Source: a virus. From it: DNA of 35,648 bases. Made by a program: the position numbers and the translations under genes. Under the pieces are notes generated by a model. It was given only the letters and a program-made list of their open reading frames with translations, made no database searches and was not told the origin of the DNA. Each line of letters begins with the position of its first letter. Positions within the stretch are counted from its first letter, which is position 1. Positions 1 through 10,700 of the stretch are shown here, in pieces. The DNA lies in IMG/VR virus record IMGVR_UViG_3300020472_000083, positions 1 to 35,648 of that record, one strand, 5' to 3'.

Positions 1-1767
1 AACTTTTCTATATTAATCGATACTTTAGCGTATAATTCTTACATTACTGCCTATAATACTAACATGGCAGTCAATGAATCGTTCATTGATAGTGCTACAT
101 TAAGAGAGAATGTAGTATCATTAGCACGAAATATTGGTTTTGTACCTCGTTCTAAGAAATCTGCGGTTGCAACAGTTAGTTTTACAGTAAATGTAAATGG
201 AATATCAGCGAGAAGTGTTAAATTGAATGCTGGACTTGTAGCTTTAGGTTCAGTTGAGAATGGAAATTACATATTTTCGGTTCCAGAGGACATAACAGTC
301 ACTCCAAACAGTAATGGAATTGCAACTTTCTCAAATATTTCAATTTATGAAGGCAATTTCTTAGAAAAGAAGTGGATAGTTAACGATTCTTTACCAAATC
401 AGAAGTATATTATCCCAAATGCCAACGTAGATGCATCAACAATACGTGTTACTGTTGGAAATGAGAATTTTGAGTCCTATTCAAACATTTTTGATGTAGA
501 TGCATCATCAAGATTATTCCTTACACAAGAAATTGAGGACGAAAAGTACCAAATTTTGTTTGGAGACAATATTTTAGGTAAAAAACCAAAAGCGTTAGAC
601 GAAATTACAGCAACTTATATCGTTAATAATGGATCTGCTGGTAATGGAGCAGCAAATTTCACTTTTGCTGGTCGTTTAACCTATCTTTTTGGTGGTGTAG
701 AGACAGATATTACTCAAGGTATCTCTCTTATAACCACTACACAAGCGTCTGAAAACGGTGATGAAATAGAATCTATAGACAGTATTAAATATCTTGCTCC
801 AAGGGTCTATGCATCCCAATATAGAGCAGTTACATCGCATGATTACATTGGATTGATACCATTTTTATACCCAAATATTGACTCTGTGAGTGCATATGGT
901 GGTGAAGAGTTGGATCCACCACAATTTGGAAAGGTTTATGTGACTGTAAAACCTAAAAACGGTGAAGTTTTATCGGATGTTGCTAAAGATTCGATTAAAA
1001 ATGACTTGAAAAAGTATACAGTTGCAGGAATTAAACAAGAATTTATTGATCTTAAGTATCTTTACGTTGAATATGACTCTACTGTATCGTATGATTCAGG
1101 GTTTATCTCTAATAGTCTTGATTTAAATTCAAGAATTATATCTTCAATTCAAAAATATGCCACATCTGCCGATATTAATTCATTCGGTGGACGTTTAAAG
1201 TATAGTAAATTACTTTCTCAGATTGATAATGTTGACACTGGAATCACTTCTAACATTACAAAAATCATAATGAGAAGAAATATGGTTCCTGCATATAATC
1301 AGCTTGCTACTTACGAGTTGTGTTATGCTAATCAATTCCATGCTGATTTGGAAGGATTTAACATAAGATCTTCTGCATTTAAAATTGATGGTGTTGATGG
1401 TGATGTTTTTATAACTGATTTACCAAATGCAGATGGAAAAACAGGAGTTATCAAATTCTTTACTTATAATAATTCTACAATAAATTATATTAATAATAAT
1501 GCTGGTACAGTTAACTATACCAAGGGTGAAATTATACTTTTCCCACTTACAATTACATCTACAACCTTAACTGAAAGGATTGAAGTAGAAGTAACTCCTG
1601 AATCAAATGATATTGTCGCAAAAGAGAGTCTTTATATTGTGCTAGATACTACAGGAAACAGTAAATTGACCTTATTGGAAGATGTTATTGTTTCTGGTTC
1701 TAATAAATCTGGAACCAATTATATTCCACCATCAAGTTTCATTAGCAGTAAAAAATATACAAGATAA
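1..1767 (+). CDS. 6: Baseplate wedge protein gp6 (5' partial)
   Basis: Homologue of T4 gp6, the protein that forms the inner ring of the baseplate and joins neighbouring wedges; it carries a baseplate-J-like fold. The frame is open from base 1, and the codons before the ATG at 64 encode conserved gp6 sequence (ILIDTLAYNSYITAYN), so the true start lies upstream of the window and the ATG at 64 is internal. Family signatures follow: DSATLRENVVSLARNIG with VPRSKKSA near the start, then APRVYASQYRAVTSHDY and AYGGEELDPPQFGKVYV around bases 805-945. The 588 codons seen here are close to the 660 residues of T4 gp6, so only a short N-terminal part is missing. The stop lies three bases before gp7. Identification rests on motif recognition plus the gp6-gp7-gp8 order and is firm. 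Confidence 0.95.
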   Translation, partial: NFSILIDTLAYNSYITAYNTNMAVNESFIDSATLRENVVSLARNIGFVPRSKKSAVATVSFTVNVNGISARSVKLNAGLVALGSVENGNYIFSVPEDITVTPNSNGIATFSNISIYEGNFLEKKWIVNDSLPNQKYIIPNANVDASTIRVTVGNENFESYSNIFDVDASSRLFLTQEIEDEKYQILFGDNILGKKPKALDEITATYIVNNGSAGNGAANFTFAGRLTYLFGGVETDITQGISLITTTQASENGDEIESIDSIKYLAPRVYASQYRAVTSHDYIGLIPFLYPNIDSVSAYGGEELDPPQFGKVYVTVKPKNGEVLSDVAKDSIKNDLKKYTVAGIKQEFIDLKYLYVEYDSTVSYDSGFISNSLDLNSRIISSIQKYATSADINSFGGRLKYSKLLSQIDNVDTGITSNITKIIMRRNMVPAYNQLATYELCYANQFHADLEGFNIRSSAFKIDGVDGDVFITDLPNADGKTGVIKFFTYNNSTINYINNNAGTVNYTKGEIILFPLTITSTTLTERIEVEVTPESNDIVAKESLYIVLDTTGNSKLTLLEDVIVSGSNKSGTNYIPPSSFISSKKYTR

Positions 1768-1770
1768 GAA

Positions 1771-4700
1771 ATGCCTGATAAAAAAGTAAAAATCTCGAAT
1801 ATTCTTAATAGCCAGATTCCAGATTTTATTCTGGATGATGGTTCTTTATTTAAAGAATTCTTAGAACAATATTATGCATCTGAAGAACATGAATATGGTA
1901 CGACTTATCTTGCCGATAATTTAGAATCAATTAAAAAAATATCGACTTTATCTGATATTGCTACTGTTGAAGCACAAACTGTTCCTGCTCCAGGAAGTAC
2001 TGTTCCTTCTTCTCCAGTAGTTGTTGCTGCTGAAGCATACGCATATGATGATGTAATTTACGTTAATCAAACCACTGGATTTCCAGATAAATGGGGTTTA
2101 TTAAAAATTGATGATGAAATTATTACATATACTGGAAAAACTGCTACTTCTTTTACTGGATGTAAACGTGGTTTTAGTGGTATAGATGCAATAGAAACCG
2201 CAGGTAATCCAGAATTTTTAACATTTAGTGAAACTAATTCTTCTCTTCATGATGCAGGGACTCTTGTAGTTAATTTAAGTTTCTTATTTTTAGTTGAATT
2301 TTATAAGAAACATAAGTATCAATTCTTACCAGGATTGGAAGGAAGGAGTTTTAAACAAGGTATTGCGTTAGAAAATATACTCTCTAGAGCAAAAGATTTT
2401 TATAGTTCAAAAGGAACTGACACTGCATTGGAAATTCTCTTCCAGGCTCTATATGGAGAGCAAGTAGAGATAGTCAAACCTTTTAATGAGACTCTTATAC
2501 CATCTGAGGCAGAATGGAATGTTACAGAGGATATGGTGGTCGAGGCTATATCAGGTGATCCATTAAAATTGGTTGGATCAAAGATATTTCAAGATTCAAC
2601 TGCTAATCCTACTGCATCGGGGGCAGTTGCTAATGTCCAACAGGTATTTTTGAATAATAAGAAATATTATCAACTTAAATTTTCTAGAGGATCTCTTAAT
2701 AGTACATTTAAAGTAGGTGGAAAAACAAAAGTTATTGGAACTGCATCTACTACATCAGTAACAACTGTTGATTCTACAGTTGGATTCTCTACCGTAGGGA
2801 CATTTTACTATTTGAATGCTGATAATGTTTATACTTCTGCATCATATGAGTCAAAATCGAGTAATCAATTCTTTGGATGTGTTGGAATTAGTACTGTATT
2901 GAAGGAAAACGATTCAATTATTGATGAAACTTTCATTTTTGGTTATGAAGATAATGATTTGACTAAATTATGTCAAATGAGAGTCACTGGATCAATTTCT
3001 GGTGCATCTGATGCAGATACTAAGTTTTTTGCTAATGATGATGCAATTACCGTAAAGTATTTGGGGGAAAAGGTTGATCCAAATGATCCTAAATTTGAAA
3101 GTTGGTTCTATAATAACATTTCATACATTGATGTAGAAGAAAATATATCAAACAATACCTTCAAAACAAATGAAAAGCATTTTCTTAAAAATGGAGATAT
3201 AGTTGATGTTTTGTATAAGGATACATTGGGAACTGTAGTATCAGAAGATATTGTTAGTGATGTTGTAGGTGATTATCAACTTAAAATTAGTAATAATACT
3301 GTTAATGTTAATGGAAGATATGTTATTAGAAAAAAAATAAATTATGTTAATTCCAAATATGGAATACCTTCTCTACTTTCAAATATCCAGAATACATTTG
3401 TAGATGATGATAAGAATACGTATGTAGCATTTTCTGGTTATCCTTCATTTGATGCTGAAACAACAAATGGATCACAAACTTTCACTTCGAGTGGAGTATC
3501 AACGAATACATCTACTATAAGTTTCGTAAATGATCATAATTTTTATAACGGTGAAAAAATTTATATTGGTATTGGTACAGAAGGAGTTGTTGATGATACA
3601 AACACTATATTTTCTAGTGGATATTACTATGTTAAGTTAGTTGATGTTAAAAATATTCAATTATGTGTGAATCTTTCTACTTTATATGCAGGAATTACTG
3701 AACCTATTAAATTTAATGGAGAATCAGCAAGTGGAATTCATACTGTTACACCAGCAAACTTATATAAAACTGGTAATTTAAAAAATCAAGATAATTTTAA
3801 GAGAATATTAAAATCACCAAAATTAGTAGATAATAATTCAGATATTACTGGACCAATTGGAGTATCTTTGAATGGAGTAGAACTACATTCTCCAATATCT
3901 AATGATTCTGTGTATTATGGTCCTGTTACTGATGTTGATATTTTAAATGAAGGTCAAGATTATGACATAATAAATCCACCAAATGTGTCAATTGCTGATA
4001 CTTATGGTACTGGAGCATCAATTAATGTAAATTTCTCAGGAAGTATTTCTGATATTGTGTTAACTTCAAAGGGATTTGACTATGTTGAAACTCCAGTAGT
4101 TTCCATAACTGGGGGAAATGGATCTGGTGCAATATGTGAAGCCAAGATGAAGGGATATACCCATTCTGAAACATTTACTGATTTTGATGTACAATTAACT
4201 GATCCTGGTAGGATTGATACATCACATAAGTTCTTAGATGGGGAGCAGGTAACCTATACTGCCTATGGAACACCAATTGGTATAGGAAGCACCCAAGTTG
4301 GTTTTGCGACTGATAGATTGGCATCTGGGACAACTTATTATATTGCTAAACATTCAACAAATTCCTTTGGATTAGCAATATCTAGAGCAGATGCTCTTAA
4401 TAAGATAAATTTAATACATTTTAATCAGTATGGAAATACAACGCATGAGTTTAAATCTACAAAAATTAGGAATATAGTTGATAGAATTATTATTAATGAT
4501 CCTGGTTCATCTTATTCTAATAGAAAAGTTACCGTTCAATCTCAAGTATATCCATCAGTAGATGTAATAGATTTATTTAAAACATATGTCGGAATTAATA
4601 CTTTTGATAATTATGTTTATGCAAAGAATCATAATTTCCAAAATAAAGATATTGTAAGTTATTCTAGTTCTAACACAGTAATTAGTGGATTGACTGCAGG

Positions 4701-7700
4701 AGATTATTATGTAACTCTTATTGATGAAAATAGATTTAAATTGAGTAGTAATGAAACAAATTATGATAGAAATATTTTTATTGATTTGAATAGTGTTGGA
4801 GTTGGTACTCATACATTCAAATATCCAGATATTGCAGTTAATATTGATGGTGGAGTTGGTATTGGAACAACTACAACAATAGAATCATATTATAATGCTA
4901 TTGCATATGCTGAAGTAAAAGGTAGTGTTTCAAATGTATTTGTTGAATCTGGAGGATCATCTTATGGTGTAGATGATATCATTAATTATGCTCGTGGACC
5001 AAAAATTAAATTATTGACAGGAAAGAATGCAAATTTACAACCATTTGTTGATAGTACTGGTAAGATTACTAATGTTTTGATATTGAATAAGGGTAGTGAA
5101 TATTCTACTCCACCTGAACTTAGAGTTAGTGAAACAGGTAAAACTTCTGGTCAGTTTGCTAAATTGAGAGCAATTGTTGCCAATGGTGAGATAACTGGTG
5201 TTGATATTATAAATGCAGGTGTAAATTATGATGTTAATAATACAATTATTACCGTTGTTCCAGCTGGAAAAGATGCTAAATTTGGTGCAAATGTATATGG
5301 ATGGAAATTGAATAATGTTTCACAATACTCATATCTTTTAAGTAATCCAGATTATAAGGATATTATACAAATTGGAACTCAAAATGTATTTAAAGAGAAT
5401 AAAATTTGTTCTTTCTATGCAGGAAATTATTATAGACAACTTCTAGGTGATGATATTGAAGATATTTCTGGTGTTTTAAAGGAAAAAACACCAACTTCAC
5501 ATTCCAAAATTATTGGTTGGGCATATGATGGAAATCCAATTTATGGACCAGTTGGAGAAGTTGGTATTGGACTTACTTATATGCAATCCAGTTATGTTAA
5601 AGATCCTGTTAGTGATAGTGGATTAAGACCATCAACTTCCAATTATTCACCTGGATCTTTTATTCAGGATTATGTTTATGATGCTAGTGGAGATTTAGAT
5701 GAATATAATGGTAAATTTGTAAAAACTCCAGAATATCCAAATGGAACATATGCTTATTTTAGTACTATTGATAAAACTTTAACACCAAATAGTGTCCCAA
5801 CATTTCCTTATATAACTAAAAAACATCGTAATAAAACAGATTTATTTAATTATGATGTTTTAATGGATCAATCTGATGAGTTTTTGAATAGTGGAAAGTA
5901 TAAGAGAAATATAACACATTTTGGATTAAATGATAAATTTAAAACATATCCATTATTAAGTGATTCTTTGGATTCAGATGCAGAAATTAGAGTAGATTCT
6001 CTAAATTCTGGAAAAATTTCAAAAATTATTGTAAATGATGGTGGAGAATCTTATAAATCTGGAGAATTAATAGAATTTAATAATAAGAGTATTTCTGCAA
6101 GTATTGATGAAGTTTATGGTAAAAATATCGTATCTGTAGAGACATCCGATACCATTAATGATGATTTAAAATTCTCTATAGTTGATGGTAAAGTTACAGG
6201 ACTCTCTACTCTTCCACATGGCCTTACTAATAGAGATATTATCGAAATTTCGGGTATAACATCTTCTCTTTATACAAATGTAGAGGGATTTAGAGAAATT
6301 GGTGTTTCTTCAGTAACTTCTGGATTGTCTTCTTCTATGGTCAATTCTGGAGTAACTACTTTTATTTCATTACATGATTCAACACTCAGTAATAAATTTA
6401 ATATTAACGATGTAGTTCAAGTAGAATCTGAACAATTACAAGTTATTGCACATGATGATTATAATAACAGATATAGAGTTACTAGGGGATATAATGGAAC
6501 TACTGCATCTGGACATGGTTCTGGAGCAATTGTTTATAGACTTGAAAAGGAATTTACGTATGATATTCCAGAAAAATTAGAGAATAAAAACATAGAATTC
6601 CCCAAAATTCAATATTTTGAAGGAGCAAAATCTGTAGGACTTGGTAGTGTTTATACAGATGTTGTAGTTGGATATGCTGGTAGTGTTGCTATTAAGAAAT
6701 CTATACCACCAAGATCAATATATCTACCAAATCATAAGTTCAAAACTGGTGATCTTTTATCATTTGTTTCGGTTGGATCTACTATATTTGTTTCAGGGAC
6801 AGATGCATTAACACCTGCTGTCGATTTATCTACTTATGGAAATTTATATTGTGTAAAACTTAGTGATGAATTTATTGGTCTATCTACACAAAAAGCAAAT
6901 TATACCACAACACATAGTTGGTTTACTGTAGTTCAAAATACTGGTGGAGATAATAATAGTTTAGAACTTGTTACTAACAACGTTAATGGTCGTTTCAAGA
7001 AAGTAAGTGCAACAGTAACTACTGATTCTAATCATTCATTGGTAGTTAATGATAATGTGAGATTAGATATTTCACCAAATAAAGCACAAATTATTGATCT
7101 TAGATTCAATAGTGATATTAGAAAATTAGTCGTAAATCCAGTTACTATTGCATCTACAGGAATTGGAACAATTACAGATGAAATTACAATTACAGACCAT
7201 AATTTCAATACAGGAGATATGGTTGTTTATAATTCATCAACTCCTGCTACACCATTAGTTGATGATGGAATTTATCATGTTATAGATGAATCAGATAACA
7301 CTATACGTCTTGCGGAAACAAAGTATGATGTTAACTTATTCCCATACAATTATATTGGAATAGGAATTACTGGTGGAGATCCTCATACATTTACTAAAAT
7401 AAATCCAAGAATAGAATTATATGAAGGAAATACAGCTGAATTTTTAGTATCAGATACTAGTTTAGATGGATACGATATTGCTTTTTATAGTGATGAAAAC
7501 TTTAAAACTAGATATGATTCTGGTTTAATTACTAGAACAGGAACAATTGGTGATGGATTAACTGCCAAGATTAATGTTTCTCTTGGGAGTTCTATTTCAA
7601 ATAAGTTATATTATAGAATTGAGGGAAAAGATTTAAATTATACTAAAACTTATCCATCTGCTGTCGAAAGCGATGTTGTAAGATCCTCAGAAATTGAAGT

Positions 7701-10700
7701 AGTAGAATCCAAATTTAATAAAATTCATAGAATTACTGGAGTAGCAAATACTACTTTCACATTTAATATGGTTGGTAGTGGAGAAACTACATTATACAAT
7801 AATCTTGGAATTACAAGTGCATTCTATGCAACAGATTCTAGTTCTGTAATGGGTGGAATCTATTCAATTAAGATTGTTAGTAATGGTGAAAAAGTAAATA
7901 AATTACCAATTATAACTTCTATAGGAACAACTACTGGTAAAAATGCATTATTTACAGTTGAATCCCTTGATATAGGAAAGGTAAACGATACTACGGTTTA
8001 TAATCAAGGATTAGAATTTTCTAGAGATAAGACAATTCCACCAAAGGCTGATAGTAACATAATATTGGAATTGAAGGATGTATTTACATTAAAATCAATT
8101 GGTGTGACAACTGGAGGAACAAATTATACTTCAGCTCCAGTAACTATTGCTATTGATAAACCTTCTATTGTAACAAGAACCAATTTAGTTGGAAATTCAG
8201 TTGATAGTGTTGATATACTTTCAAATGATAGTGGTTTGTCTGATTCATTGAGAATTGTTCCTACTGTTAATTCCAATGGTGTTCAGGTTATAGGTGCTAT
8301 AACCAATTCAACTCAAATAGTTACTTTGGAAATAAGAGGACCAGTTGATGGATTTGATTCAGATAATCCATTCCCATTTGCTGTTGGTGATAGAGTTTTT
8401 GTTGAGAATATAAAAGTAACAGAGGCTGATGCTGATGGATATAATTCTAGTGATTATGAATATAAGTATTTCACTCTTACTGCAATTAATACTACTGGTG
8501 GAACGGAAAGTATAGCATATTCTATTGCTGGTATTGGAAGTACTGGAGGAACTTATGATAGGAGTGTAAGTAATTTTGGTAGAGTTGTAAACGTAAACGA
8601 TTTAGCATCTTATTCTCCAACTTTTGAAAAAACTTCATTCTATGAAAATGAAATTGTTAGAGTTCCAAATAAAAATATATTTGGTTATGTTGCTAAAAAT
8701 GGTTGGGATCCTGAAGCTCAAACTTTAAAATTATACAGTGTAACTGGAGAATTTAATAAAAATGATAGAATAGTTGGTGATGTAAGTAATAATAAAGCAG
8801 GTATTGGTGCAGTTTTCTCATTTGATTTTAATTTAGATGTTAGTAGTACAGTTGAAAATATCAATAAATGGAAAGATGATATTGGGAAATTAAATTTAGA
8901 TAGACAAAGACTTCATGATAATGATTATTATCAAAGATTCTCTTATGCAATTAAAGGTGAGAATATCCCATATCTAACATGGAAAGATCCAGTTAGTAGT
9001 TTAAGTCATACTGCTGGATTTAAAGGATTCTCTAATTTAGGAATTACTTCAGTTAGTCAATTAAGCACAAAGGTTGATTCAGATTTATTTTTAAATGTAA
9101 CACTTGATGCTGAAGCATCAGTATGGGAAAGATGGTATTATGATGATGTTACAGAAGAAACGAATGATTCAAGTTTATCAAAAATTGTTAAATTTGAAAA
9201 TAGAATAATTACAAAGTATAATGAGTCAAGAACTAATAAAGTTTTATTAATAGATGATATTAGTTCACAATTTAATGGTATTACAACTTCTGTTGGTGGT
9301 GGAATTATTGGATTAAGCACCTTTGCTGTATATACTGGTGGTGATAGATTATTCTATAAAAATTTCAATCCTGTAACTGGTATTGATACCACTACACATG
9401 AAGTTACTATTCCTAGACATGAGTTTAATACTGGAGAACGTTTGCGTTATACCCAACATACTGGACCAATTGGTATTGATACAACAACTGTTCCAGGAGT
9501 TGGATCAACAAATATATTACCCACAGATGTTTATGCAATTAAGATAACAGATGATAAGTTTCAGGTAGCGGTTGCTCGTACATTTGCCACTGCTGGTACT
9601 GCTGTTACATTCACTACAGTTAGTGGTATTGGAACTATACACAATTTGCAAGTTCCTACTGAAAATGCTTCAATTAGAAGTGTAATAACTGTTGATAATA
9701 TTATTCAAAGTCCAATTGCAATAACTACTGCAATTAATGTTAATTTAACTGGACCAGTTGGTATTAATACTAATTTTGTTTATTTGAATAGTGCTGCCGA
9801 TATTTCTGGTAAATCTTTAATCAATATTGATCAGGAGATATTTAAAGTTAGTTTAGTGGGTGTTGGATCTGCAAGGGAATTGGATGTTCTTCGAGGACAG
9901 ATGGGAACCGTTGCTGCAGCACATACTGTCGGTGCAGCAGTAACTGTCATTAAAGGTGATTATAAGATAGAAAATGGTAATATCTATTTTTCTGATGCTC
10001 CTTATGGCCCTGCTGGTATTGGATCATTAACGAGTCAATCCACGTTTGCTGGAAGATCATACTATAGATTAGATTATACTTCTAATAAGATAATGGATGA
10101 TATATCTGATCGTTTTGATGGTGCAACTGATAAGTTTGATTTAACTACTAACGGTGCAGAAATGTCTGGAATAACTAGTAGTTTTGGTATGGTATTGGTT
10201 AACAATATCTTCCAAAGACCAGATGTGGATGAACTTAGTGGAGAATCGAGTTCAGATTATTCATTAGTTGGTACTGGTAAGACAATTGATTTCACTGGAA
10301 CATCTGCAAATAAGGATCTTCCTAAAGGTGGTATAATTAATGAATTTGATGTTGGAATAGGTAGTGGATATCAATTACCAAGGCAAGCACTTTTGGATGT
10401 TGTTATTAACAGTAATACAGGAACAATTTCTACAGTAGGAATATTGACTGGTGGTTCTGGTTATCTTAGTGCTCCAATGGTTTCCATTGCTTCTACTGAT
10501 AGACATTTCTCTCATAGTTTCGTATCTGCATCAAATAATGCAGTAAATGGATCATTAACACCAACAAATGCGGAATATACATCGACAACTGGTATGATGG
10601 TATTAACTATACCAGGTCATACTCTTACTACTTCAAATACTGTTCAGTTTGCTAATAACTCTATAACAATGAGTTGTTCTAGAGATAACTATACCACAAA

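Noticed and set aside
64-66. ATG at 64 as the true gp6 start
   Set aside because: The 21 codons before it are open and encode conserved gp6 sequence (ILIDTLAYNSY), so the gene begins upstream of the window.
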